Source: JBDNJM01 sp041687755 (GTDB lineage: Bacteria; Planctomycetota; UBA1135; GCA-002686595). Taken from it: a DNA stretch of 64,000 nucleotides. Of this stretch, positions 54,893-63,361 are shown in pieces. The notes beneath the pieces were generated by a model. The model ran no database searches. It was given only the letters and a program-made list of their open reading frames with translations, and was not told the origin of the DNA. Position numbers and translations under genes: made by a program. The stretch spans positions 1-64,000 of the forward strand of contig JBDNJM010000045.1 of NCBI GenBank assembly GCA_041687755.1. The letters are read 5' to 3'. Numbering within the stretch: the stretch's first letter is position 1; each line of letters starts with the position of its first letter.

Positions 54893-57087
54893 CAGTACCC
54901 CAGTCCCTCCCCTTCCTCGTAGCCAAACTCGTCCAGGGCCGAGGTCGCGAACCCGTACCAGGCTCCCGCACCGACCAGGCCGAGCACGGTGGCTTCGTAC
55001 GAGAACGAGCCGCTCGCGCGCAGCAGGTTCACCTTCCCGAGTCGAGAGGTGGTGAGCGTGAACGGATCCAGCCCCTCGAGGATTGCGAACGTTTCGGGGA
55101 GCTCGGCAGGATCGAAGGGCAGCTCGCCCAACAGCGCGAGCGCCGGCCCCGCCGTGCGAACTAGGTGCAACAGCTCATTCGCGACCTGGCCCCCGTCGAA
55201 CACCACCACGGACCCCACTTTCCCGGGCAGGCCGTCCAGCGCAAGCCCTGGATCCACTTTGGTGCCTGCCCGCTCGTCGACCCCGCGCAGATGCGCCCGA
55301 AGCGCGTCCCGGGTCAGCGCGAACACAAGCTGGTCCCCGTCCACGGCAAAGCTAGGCCGCACGAGCGGTACGCCGCGCGGCGTGATCATCAGGCCTGGTC
55401 GTCCCTCCATGTCGCGCCGGCGCACCCGCATGCCGTTCGCGGTATCCGAATCCATCGGATTCTCGGCGACGACCCGCATCCAGTCCGAGAACAGCTCGAA
55501 GGTGTCTTCGCCCCCGGCCAGCGGGAACACGACTGCATGCTCAGGCACGGCCGCGGCCGTCGGTGCATGCACCGAAAGCGCCGCCCACGGGCCCACATTC
55601 GCAGCGAAGTCTTCCATGAAGGCAACCCCGGAGAGCGTCTCGATGCGGTCGAACCAGTCGAGGATCACACGCTCGAAGAAATCCACCTCGCCCGGATCGA
55701 AGGCCTCCGTAGCGCCGAGCTCTCGGATCAAGCTCGCGAACTGCGCCACGCTTTGCTCTAGGTCCAAGGAGATCACCGCTCGCAGGGCGGCGCCAGGATC
55801 GAGGTGCTGCAAAGACTCGGACGCGACGGACTCGGACGACATCCCGAACAGCTGGTAGTTGCTCTGGCCGCCGGTTGCGATGCGCAGCTCGAAGCGCCCT
55901 TCGGCCAGGCTGGACTCGGCCAGAATCGGTGCGCTCAGCGCTCCCCCCAAGCTCTCCTCCACGTCGAACTGGACGAGCTCTCGCTCGTACTCCGCGCGGG
56001 TGTAGCCCGGGGCCGTCCAGGAGCTCGCCCGCATCTCGGTCACCAGATCGGTCGCGATTTGACCCCCTGCTCCATTCCACTCACCCCACCAGAGAACCCC
56101 GTAGTCTTCCACGCGTTCGATCGACGACAAGGCGCTGTAGTACTCGGAGAGCTCATCGGCGGACGAGCGCGCCGGAAGCTCGACCGTGGTCGGCAACTCG
56201 TCCGATGCGGCCGAGCCGAAGCGAACCAAGAGAGTGGGGCCTGAGCGCAGCAGCGTTACGGAGGTCCCGAAGGACACGGGGATCTTCATCGTGTTCGGCA
56301 GGTCCGGTGCACCGAAGCCCGCCTCTCGCATGACGCTTCGGCAGATGCTGTCCAAGAGCTCCTCCGACTTCATCTGAAGCGCCAGGCGAACGTCGAGGCC
56401 CACGAGCGCCTCGGCGAACGCTTCTTCCACGCTCGACCCCTCAAGGCGCTGGGCGGCCGCCTCCAGGTCGCGATCGGGGCCCTCGCCGCCCGGCTCCCCA
56501 TCCGCGCCGAGGCTCGTCAGGCGGAACCCGAGCGCGGCGGTCTCGTCGCGCACGTAGCCGTACCGGGCGCCGAACTCGTCGATCAACGAACTCCCGTCGA
56601 CCACGTGGACGGCGGCACGCAGGGCGGCCGCATCCTCCGGCAACTCCAGCCCGAGGAACGCGAAACTCGCGTCGATGGCCCGCGCGTCCCCTTCGATCTC
56701 CGCCTCGGGCACGTGGTTCCGCAGCGCCTCCCGAGCCGGCTCCAGCGCGGCCTCGTCGAACTCCAGAGTCAGCGAGACAGCCTGCAGCCCGTCGAGCGTC
56801 TTCGGCAGCAGGTCGAGTGCTGCTCCGTACTGCTCCCGAAGATCCTCCCAGCCTTGATCCAGCGCTTCCCCGAGCGTCTCGAACCCAAGGCCCATGCCGA
56901 GGAACTCGTTCAGGCGGCCCGGAACCTCCGTATCGGCCATCGCGCGCGCCCACAGGGTCTTCGGCCACGCGGCTCGCACAGCCGCGAGATCCGGAACCAC
57001 CCACACGATGTCGGCGTCGAACGGGTGAAACGTCTCGGGCGCCGATTGGGGCTCGAACGAGGACAGGCTGAGGAGCAGATCGAGCAT
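54892..57087 (-). CDS. large envelope protein with embedded GspG-like calcium-loop motif (paralogue 1)
   Basis: A 731-residue protein with a short hydrophobic N terminus (MLDLLLSLSS) and a C-terminal hydrophobic segment (VLGLVGAGAWYGFATSAL). The N-terminal half is DUF3352-like in style (DADIVWVVPDLAAVRAAWPK). At residues 170-209 it contains DEFGARYGYV followed by FRLTSLGADGEPGGEGPDRD, matching the calcium-binding loop of the major pseudopilin GspG. The same motif lies at the same place in the 830-residue protein at 58807-61299, so the two are paralogues. It is translationally coupled to the hydrolase and GT2 genes. Function unknown. Confidence 0.7.
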   Translation of the reverse strand: MLDLLLSLSSFEPQSAPETFHPFDADIVWVVPDLAAVRAAWPKTLWARAMADTEVPGRLNEFLGMGLGFETLGEALDQGWEDLREQYGAALDLLPKTLDGLQAVSLTLEFDEAALEPAREALRNHVPEAEIEGDARAIDASFAFLGLELPEDAAALRAAVHVVDGSSLIDEFGARYGYVRDETAALGFRLTSLGADGEPGGEGPDRDLEAAAQRLEGSSVEEAFAEALVGLDVRLALQMKSEELLDSICRSVMREAGFGAPDLPNTMKIPVSFGTSVTLLRSGPTLLVRFGSAASDELPTTVELPARSSADELSEYYSALSSIERVEDYGVLWWGEWNGAGGQIATDLVTEMRASSWTAPGYTRAEYERELVQFDVEESLGGALSAPILAESSLAEGRFELRIATGGQSNYQLFGMSSESVASESLQHLDPGAALRAVISLDLEQSVAQFASLIRELGATEAFDPGEVDFFERVILDWFDRIETLSGVAFMEDFAANVGPWAALSVHAPTAAAVPEHAVVFPLAGGEDTFELFSDWMRVVAENPMDSDTANGMRVRRRDMEGRPGLMITPRGVPLVRPSFAVDGDQLVFALTRDALRAHLRGVDERAGTKVDPGLALDGLPGKVGSVVVFDGGQVANELLHLVRTAGPALALLGELPFDPAELPETFAILEGLDPFTLTTSRLGKVNLLRASGSFSYEATVLGLVGAGAWYGFATSALDEFGYEEGEGLGY

Positions 57088-57175
57088 CGGTTGGGGGGTG
57101 GCGGCTGCCCGGCGGAGACACGGGGGCGCTCAGTCTAGTCCCGTCGCGAGTCCCCTGACCCAACCTCTCCCACGC

Positions 57176-58060
57176 TCAGAACAGCGCCTGCTGTCCGCGT
57201 CCCGGCGCAATCCGGGCCAGGTCCGGAAAGGCCTCGATCCAGTTGGCCGGGAGACTGCTGGGAGGGCGACCCAGCTCGGCGAGCAACTCCACCCCCGCCG
57301 CGACGGCCTGGCCCGAGAAGTGGTTGTTGGTCACCACATGCGTCTCCTGCGTCTGTTCGTCGATACGCCGCGCCAGGTCCGCGAGGCCGCGCACTTCGGC
57401 CGGGGAGTAGCGGTAGTCGTACTTCGGATCCCGCCCCACCTTGGCGTCGAACCAGGCCCCGCTGCGACCGTGCAGCCGCAGGTATCCGATCGGTCCCGCG
57501 CCCGCGAAGCCCTTAGGCGGGTGGTCCGGGCCCTCGGGCAGGTCGATCGCGGCCAGGGAGGCTCCGCGCTCGAGGCAGTCCTCCACTCGTTCGTCCGCGT
57601 ACCACTCCCGGTGCCGCAGCTCGAGCACGACCCGCCAGTCCCTGAGCTCGTCGAGCAGGGTCCACAGGTACCGGCAGTTCCGCTCCGTCGGTCGGAAGGA
57701 GAGCGGGAACTGGGCCAGCAGCGCCCGGCAACGATCCGACTCCGGCAGGCGTCCCAGGCTGGCCCGGAAAGCTCCTAAGGAAGCGCGCAGCTCGCTGGGC
57801 AGGCGGAATGCGCGCTCGCGCTCATGGGTGAAGCGCCCGCCGAGCTTCACAAGGAACTCGAACTCTGAGCCCTCGGTCCGCTCCAGCCAGCCGTCCACGA
57901 CCCGCGGCTGCATGTCCGCATAGAAGCTGGCGTTGATCTCGACCCCGTCGAACACCGTCGGCAGCAGGTCGAGCGCGTGGTACCCGGCCGGCTTCGGCCG
58001 CGGATGCACGCGTCCCTCCCAGTCCGCATAGGACCAGCCCGCCGTCGCCACCCGGATCAC
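57176..58060 (-). CDS. DUF72 (YecE-like) family protein
   Basis: A 294-residue TIM-barrel protein of the DUF72 family. It begins VATAGWSYADWEG and continues with FDGVEINASFYADMQPRVVD, FLVKLGGRFTHERE, LLAQFPLSFRPTERNCRYLW, VVLELRHREWYADERV, GPIGYLRLHGRSGAWFD and VVTNNHFSGQAVAAGVELLA, all standard blocks. The fold resembles sugar isomerases and endonuclease IV, but no activity has been established for the family. The start is a GTG at 58060, four bases after the acyltransferase stop, so the two are co-transcribed. Confidence 0.9.
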   Translation of the reverse strand: MIRVATAGWSYADWEGRVHPRPKPAGYHALDLLPTVFDGVEINASFYADMQPRVVDGWLERTEGSEFEFLVKLGGRFTHERERAFRLPSELRASLGAFRASLGRLPESDRCRALLAQFPLSFRPTERNCRYLWTLLDELRDWRVVLELRHREWYADERVEDCLERGASLAAIDLPEGPDHPPKGFAGAGPIGYLRLHGRSGAWFDAKVGRDPKYDYRYSPAEVRGLADLARRIDEQTQETHVVTNNHFSGQAVAAGVELLAELGRPPSSLPANWIEAFPDLARIAPGRGQQALF

Positions 58061-58064
58061 GAAT

Positions 58065-58841
58065 TCAGACCTCCGCGCCGAGCACCTCGGCCGCGTCCCG
58101 CTCCAGCTCCAACAGGCTGTCGCGCACCGCCTCCGTCGCCGCCGTCAGCTGCGCCTCGTCCGCGTCGCGCGGCACCGAGATCGGCGGGCCGTAACAGATC
58201 CGCACGCGCGCGAATGGCTTCGGAATCGTGCAGCGGTCCCAGCTGCCCAAGCGCCACGCCCGATCCACGCCGAACCCGATCGGCACGATCGGGTGCCCGC
58301 TCGCGCGCGCCATCCAGGCGAGACCCATGTTCATTGTGTGAATCGGCCCGCGCGGACCGTCCGGCGTGACCACCACGGTCTTCGCGTCGCGCAGCTCCCG
58401 CAACATCTCGCGCAGTGCGCGCGTGCCACCCCGGCTCGACGACCCGCGCAGGGTCCCGTACCCGAACTCGCGCAGCAGCCTATGCATCAACTCGCCGTCA
58501 CCCGACGGCGACACCAATACCTGGTACCCCCGCTGGCCGTGGGCCTCGATCCCAACCATCAACCGGCCGTGCCACAGCGCTAGCAACCGGCCGCCCTCTG
58601 CGGGCTGGACCGGCATGTGCTCGACGCCGTCGAACTCCAGCTTCCACGTGCGCGAGAGCCTCCGAATCAGCGCCGCGCCGCCCGACCCGATGAAGGGTTG
58701 GACGGCGCGTCGACGTGCCTTGCGAAAGCTCGCCCGCAGGCCCGCCTTGGCCACGTGGCCGCCGGGCGCGGGCCCGCGGCGGCGACGCTCCGAAGCGGAC
58801 TCCGATTCAGGGGCGAATGTCGTCACCCGCACCCCCTTCAT
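58065..58841 (-). CDS. DUF374 family lysophospholipid/lipid A-type acyltransferase
   Basis: A 258-residue enzyme of the DUF374 branch of LpxL-like acyltransferases. Family blocks are LLALWHGRLMVG, LVSPSGDGELMHRLLREFGY, RGSSSRGGTRALREMLREL and VVVTPDGPRGPIHTMNMGLA. The SPSGDGE block stands in for the H-x4-D region, and the PDGPRGP loop binds the acceptor phosphate. It should add an acyl chain to a lipid A precursor or lysophospholipid at the inner membrane. The ATG at 58841 overlaps the upstream gene by 35 bases; a GTG nearer 58826 would shorten the overlap. It sits between paralogue 2 and DUF72. Confidence 0.86.
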   Translation of the reverse strand: MKGVRVTTFAPESESASERRRRGPAPGGHVAKAGLRASFRKARRRAVQPFIGSGGAALIRRLSRTWKLEFDGVEHMPVQPAEGGRLLALWHGRLMVGIEAHGQRGYQVLVSPSGDGELMHRLLREFGYGTLRGSSSRGGTRALREMLRELRDAKTVVVTPDGPRGPIHTMNMGLAWMARASGHPIVPIGFGVDRAWRLGSWDRCTIPKPFARVRICYGPPISVPRDADEAQLTAATEAVRDSLLELERDAAEVLGAEV

Positions 58842-61299
58842 CGACGCCGTTCCGCCCGTGCGAGTACAGCTCGTACGTGTCGGCACCCGCATCGACGCTG
58901 TAGCCCAGCTCGTGACCCCAGATGTCCATCAGGCTCACGCCTTCGGCGAGGAAGCCCTTCGGGTACCCCTCGGCGGGCTCGGCGAGCAGCGACAGGCTCG
59001 CCGGGTACGCGCCACCGTTCGCGTAGCGATAGGCCTGAAGCCCGACGCGCACGCTCTTGAGCGCGTTCTTCGCCGCAACCGCGTCGTCCACAGACTGCAC
59101 CATGACGAGTTCCTCCACGTATCCGAACTCCGGCGGCGGCACCGTCGCCTGCTGGCTCGCCCCTAGCACTACGAGCGGCGCGAGCGCCGCCGCAACGATG
59201 AACTCCGGCCCGAAGGACCCTTGCCCGTGGCCGGCGAGGCCCTGCTCGGTCCAGCGCGCGGTCGAGATGCTCGGACGCAGGTGGCGCGTGACCAGCTCCG
59301 CATCCGGCAGCTGGGTGAGGTCGAACGGCAGCTCACCGCCGACGAAGCCCGCGGCAATGGAACCGAACGACTTCGCCGTCCCGTAGAGCCCGTCAAAGTA
59401 CGCGGCCAAGTCGACGAACGTCACCGAGTGAACGTCCTTGCCGATCGCCAGCTCACCCGCCTGCAGCGGATGCAGCGGACGAGCCGCGTCGTCCCCGCCG
59501 CGCGGCCCACGCAGCAGGTCGCGCACGTGGCTGTTCTGTAGGCCCGTGATCATGACCCCGTCCTTGACCGACGTCGCCAGCCCGGGAGAGATAAACCCGA
59601 CGTTCGACAGCGTTAGCGAGTAGAGCGGGAAGCCCTTGTACGCGCGATCCTTGTAGCGCAGATCCTCGGGGAACGAGTTGCCGAGCGCGCCGTACCAGGC
59701 GGCCAAGCCCTCGATGAGGGCCGCTTCGTTCGTGACCGGGATCTGCAGCAGCGTGTTCGGGATCGACGGCCCGCGGATCGGCTCCGAGGTGATCAGCACC
59801 TGGTCGCCTAGGTAGGCGAACACGCGGTCTTCGATGCGGCCGCCGGCCTGCTCCTCGAGCGCGGCGAGCATGCCCGCCGCGTCGAAGCCAGCCTGGGCGC
59901 CCATGCCGCCGAAGGTTTCTAGCAGCCCGCGCAGCGCCGCGCCCATCTCATTGACGTCCTTGCGCATCGCGATCACGAGCGCCGCGTCGGCGGGGATCGA
60001 GGCCAACATGCCCGCGTCGAGCTTGGGCTCGGCCATCCGCGCCCGCGCCGTCACGGGATCCACGGGATGGAACTTGTCCTTCAGGAACAGCCCGTCCTCG
60101 AGCACGACACGCTCGGCGACGACGGGGTGCTCCGAAGCCGCCCCGCGCATGAACTGAGCCAGCTGAAGGGCCACCTCCTTGCCGTCGAGACCCATGTCGC
60201 CCAACTGAATGCCGTCCGCCTGAGCCAAGACCTCGAGCACGTCCGCGAACACGGCGGCGAAGCTGCGCCGGGCATAGGCCTCGTACAGGGCCGTCCCGCC
60301 GCGTCGTTTCAGGCCGCTCAGAGCGCTACGGTAGTCGGGGCTGACCAACAGGCCGCCCGCCCGCGTCCCGGCGGCCGCCACCGCGGCTTCCGCGCCGTCG
60401 CCGAAGACGCTCAGGAACAGGTGCGTTCCCGTTTGAGTGAGCGTCGCCACCGGCTGCTCCTCACCGGGAGGAATGATCCCGAAGCCCCGGGCGCCGTCGC
60501 CGAGCTCCAGCATCTTGCCCACCTCTTCCGACACGCCCATCCCGCTGATCGTGCCGAACAGCTGTGCCGCCGTCTCCGCGCTGCCGAACTCGAGAGCTAC
60601 GCGAATGGCCAGGTGCTTGGACACGAACTCCATGGCCTCGGTCTCCATGCGGTCGTCCGAGCTGATGTCGGCGTTCACGCCCTCACCCCCCGGCTGCCCG
60701 TCGGCACCGAAGGCGGTGAGCAAGAAGCCCTCGGCGCTTTCCGGATCGACGCGGTAGCCGAAGCGGTTGCCGTAGGGATCGTCGAGCACGCTCGCGTCGT
60801 CGCCGAGCAACGTCGCCAGCCCGTCAATCGTGGCGGGCGGGGACTGTTCCGACCCGTAGAACTCCGCGCCGCCGCGGTACTTCGCCGTGATCAACGCCTC
60901 GTACGACTTGACCCGCCACAGGAACGGCTCGAGCGTCCCCGGCACATCCTCGGGCAGCACCACGGAGCTCGAGACCGCGCGCAGGTCCTTGATCGCCGCG
61001 TCCAGGCCCATCGCGACCATCTCAGGCGGCAGGTTCGCGGGCTCCATCATCATCTGGATGCGATCGAGCACGAGCCCGAGCTCGACCTCGCCCCCAGTCA
61101 GGTTGGAGACGGCCTCCGCCAGATCCGGATCGGTCACAATCGACCACAGCGCGCCCTTCGAGTACGCCGCCGGAAGCCCGGCCACGTCGGGAACGGTCAG
61201 GAAGAACGTCGCGTCGGCCGGGTGCAACCGAGCGTGAGCGGGTGCCTGCAGCTCGGCGGGGGCCGACTGCAGGCCGGCGATCAGGAGCGGGAGGAGCAT
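58807..61299 (-). CDS. large exported protein with two GspG-like C-domain motifs (paralogue 2)
   Basis: An 830-residue protein starting at ATG 61299 with a signal peptide (MLLPLLIAGLQSAPAELQAP). Residues 174-212 read DPYGNRFGYRVDPESAEGFL then TAFGADGQPGGEGVNADIS, and the C-terminal ~90 residues are a fuller version: LQAYRYANGGAYPASLSLLA, LMDIWGHELGYSV, LYSHGRNGVDEGGAGDDIRP. Both match the soluble calcium-binding C-terminal domain of type II pseudopilin GspG, but no prepilin-cleavage motif or pilin helix is present. The middle is DUF3352-like. It is paralogous to the protein at 54892-57087. Function unknown; extracytoplasmic scaffold inferred. Confidence 0.72.
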   Translation of the reverse strand: MLLPLLIAGLQSAPAELQAPAHARLHPADATFFLTVPDVAGLPAAYSKGALWSIVTDPDLAEAVSNLTGGEVELGLVLDRIQMMMEPANLPPEMVAMGLDAAIKDLRAVSSSVVLPEDVPGTLEPFLWRVKSYEALITAKYRGGAEFYGSEQSPPATIDGLATLLGDDASVLDDPYGNRFGYRVDPESAEGFLLTAFGADGQPGGEGVNADISSDDRMETEAMEFVSKHLAIRVALEFGSAETAAQLFGTISGMGVSEEVGKMLELGDGARGFGIIPPGEEQPVATLTQTGTHLFLSVFGDGAEAAVAAAGTRAGGLLVSPDYRSALSGLKRRGGTALYEAYARRSFAAVFADVLEVLAQADGIQLGDMGLDGKEVALQLAQFMRGAASEHPVVAERVVLEDGLFLKDKFHPVDPVTARARMAEPKLDAGMLASIPADAALVIAMRKDVNEMGAALRGLLETFGGMGAQAGFDAAGMLAALEEQAGGRIEDRVFAYLGDQVLITSEPIRGPSIPNTLLQIPVTNEAALIEGLAAWYGALGNSFPEDLRYKDRAYKGFPLYSLTLSNVGFISPGLATSVKDGVMITGLQNSHVRDLLRGPRGGDDAARPLHPLQAGELAIGKDVHSVTFVDLAAYFDGLYGTAKSFGSIAAGFVGGELPFDLTQLPDAELVTRHLRPSISTARWTEQGLAGHGQGSFGPEFIVAAALAPLVVLGASQQATVPPPEFGYVEELVMVQSVDDAVAAKNALKSVRVGLQAYRYANGGAYPASLSLLAEPAEGYPKGFLAEGVSLMDIWGHELGYSVDAGADTYELYSHGRNGVDEGGAGDDIRP

Positions 61300-61401
61300 G
61301 GATTCAGACAGGGAAAAGTGGGGGATGTGGGCAGAGGCAAGGAGTCGAAGCCGGCCGGGCCCCCAAGATCGGGGCGGGAAGGGGGCACGGCCGCCCACGA
61401 T

Positions 61402-62880
61402 TCAGACCTGGACGAAGGCCTGGAAGGCCTCCCAATTGGCGGCAACCGCCTCGAACAATGCTTGCGTCGCAGCCTCGAGGTCATTCCCGGAGTTCCAGAC
61501 CTCTTTCCAGGCCCTGTGGGCGGTCGTCACGGCCTCGTTCTCGCCGTCGAGGATGAACGCGACCAGCGCCCCTGCCTCAAGCAGGGTCTGCCCGGCGTCG
61601 GGTGAGATCTCGCCGCCCGACCAAAACGGGAACGAGAGCACCAGGGCCGGCGCACGCAGTCCGCCCTGGTTCTGCAGGTTCTGCAGCGACCACTTGCGCG
61701 CCCAGAAGGGGTCGCCGCCCGCCGCCGCCGCGCGATCGATGAAGTAGCGAGCGCCGTACACGGCTAGCCCTTGGGAGAGCACCAGCGGCAGCCTCTTCTC
61801 GCCCAGAAAATCCTGCATGCTGACAGGCTCCCCGCGCTTCGACTTGCGCTTCGGCGGCGCGATCGCCTGCGGGCTGGGATCTATCGCGTCAATGAACGAG
61901 AACGAGGCGGCCAGGCGCACCGAGTGGTTGCCTAAGGCTGCACCGTTTTCGCCCTCGACGTCCCAGTAGCCACCCCCCATCGGGACAACGGCGCCCGCTT
62001 CATTGCGCGTGCCGGTGCCGAGGTAGGCCCAGGTCACAGAGCTCATGCCGAGCAGATCGTTGTCGGTCGCGATCTCGCTGAACTGATCGATGCTGCGCGA
62101 GAGCACCACCTGGAATTTACCCGCAGGATCCGCGCCGAAGAAGCGCCGTACTTCCTGCAGCGACCGGCGCATGTGGTCGCCCGCATCAAGGGTCAAGGCG
62201 CGCGGCAGGGTGGAGTGCACGACCATGCTGTCGATCGGAATCATCCAGGCGCTGTCAGGGACGCTGTGCGCGATATCCGCGGCTTCGATGGACATCCAGG
62301 TGTCGCCGACCTTCCACTTGCCCGACTCCAACTCAGGGAACTCCGCGGGCGAAATCCAGGTCATGTCCTGGCGCTTCCAGCCCTCGTCCAGCCGCTGCTG
62401 CACGGCCGGGTCGACCCACTCGCCGGCGGCGTTCTTCGACCATCCCTTCTCCAAAAACGGGATGTCCGCTGGATCGATGTAGCCACCCTTGTACTTGACC
62501 CAACCCTTCGCCTCGGCCTCCTCGCGCTCGCGCCGCTCGACGGCCGCGGCGCGCTTCTTTTTGTAGGCCTCGAGCTTCTTCTCGGTCGTGAACCACTGGC
62601 CGTCGTACTTGACGTGGCCGAGCAGCTCGTGCGCCCGAGCGTCTTCGTCGTCGAGCCGCAGGATCTCCTTCAGGATCGAGTTGCCCTCGCGCTCCATCCC
62701 GAAGGCCGAGCACCAATTGTGGACCTCCCACAGGGCCTCCTTGTCGCCCTTGGCGGCCGCGCGCTTCTCGTCGAACTCCGCGCGGCGATCGTCGTCCTGG
62801 AGAGTGAGCGCGGCGTGCGAAGCCGAGGCGACCGCGTCGGGTGCGCCCAGCAGGCTGGTGATCAAAAGCAGGCTGTACAT
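61402..62880 (-). CDS. secreted protein with Trp-rich repeats and DUF1570-like C-terminal half
   Basis: A 492-residue exported protein; the ATG at 62880 starts a signal peptide (MYSLLLITSLLGAPDAVASA). Residues ~35-110 are helical and charged (AKGDKEALWEVHNWC, HELLGHVKYDGQWFTTEKKL). Residues ~110-200 hold about three short repeats of the form W-[VI]-[DS]-P-A-x-x-x-x-L-x-x-GW (WVKYKGGYIDPADIPFLEKG, WVDPAVQQRLDEGWKRQDMT, WISPAEFPELESGKW). The C-terminal half resembles gluzincin-like surface proteins (FQVVLSRSIDQFSEIATDND) but lacks an HExxH. It is probably a non-catalytic relative. It lies 102 bases upstream of paralogue 2 in the same direction. Confidence 0.68.
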   Translation of the reverse strand: MYSLLLITSLLGAPDAVASASHAALTLQDDDRRAEFDEKRAAAKGDKEALWEVHNWCSAFGMEREGNSILKEILRLDDEDARAHELLGHVKYDGQWFTTEKKLEAYKKKRAAAVERREREEAEAKGWVKYKGGYIDPADIPFLEKGWSKNAAGEWVDPAVQQRLDEGWKRQDMTWISPAEFPELESGKWKVGDTWMSIEAADIAHSVPDSAWMIPIDSMVVHSTLPRALTLDAGDHMRRSLQEVRRFFGADPAGKFQVVLSRSIDQFSEIATDNDLLGMSSVTWAYLGTGTRNEAGAVVPMGGGYWDVEGENGAALGNHSVRLAASFSFIDAIDPSPQAIAPPKRKSKRGEPVSMQDFLGEKRLPLVLSQGLAVYGARYFIDRAAAAGGDPFWARKWSLQNLQNQGGLRAPALVLSFPFWSGGEISPDAGQTLLEAGALVAFILDGENEAVTTAHRAWKEVWNSGNDLEAATQALFEAVAANWEAFQAFVQV

Positions 62881-63361
62881 GTTCGAGAAAGTCGGGAGAG
62901 CGAGTCGCCGGCTGCAGCGGGACTGGAGCCGGGGCGACTAGCGGAGTTCGGGAGCGGGGCGGGAGAGCGGGTCGGGCCCGGGCGGAGATTCCGGGCCGGC
63001 GAGAGTGTCGGCTGGGGCGGTCAGGCAGGAAAGCTCTCAACCGTGACCTCCCGCGAAACAGAACCGCTCACGGGCGGCGGCCACGAAGGGTCCCACAGCG
63101 CCCGGCCCTCTGGAGTTCGGGCGGGACAAGATAGCCGCTCGGGCTGGGCGCCGCTCGCTCCCCCCCTGGGCGCCCGGCAGACATCCGGCTAGACTCCTTG
63201 ACCCACTGCCCCCGTCGGCCCTCAGGGCTGCGGCCGGAGCGACCCTCCGCCGCTTCCCGCACCCCTGCCCAGCGAACCCGAAACGCCCCCGCGGCGCTGC
63301 GGTTAGCCAGGCATATGACACTCCCTTGGGCCCCACTAAAAGCCCCTTTGCGCCCAATCCA
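62881..63361. other. divergent intergenic region, nothing recognised
   Basis: About 480 bases separate the divergent secreted-protein and peptidyl-prolyl isomerase genes. Only Pro/Arg/Ser-rich shadow frames are present. No RNA gene, repeat or clear promoter could be picked out. Confidence 0.4.

Noticed and set aside
60067..61605. A 512-codon plus-strand frame opposite paralogue 2
   Set aside because: It is again an antisense frame in GC-rich DNA. The minus-strand protein carries the signal peptide and GspG-like motifs.
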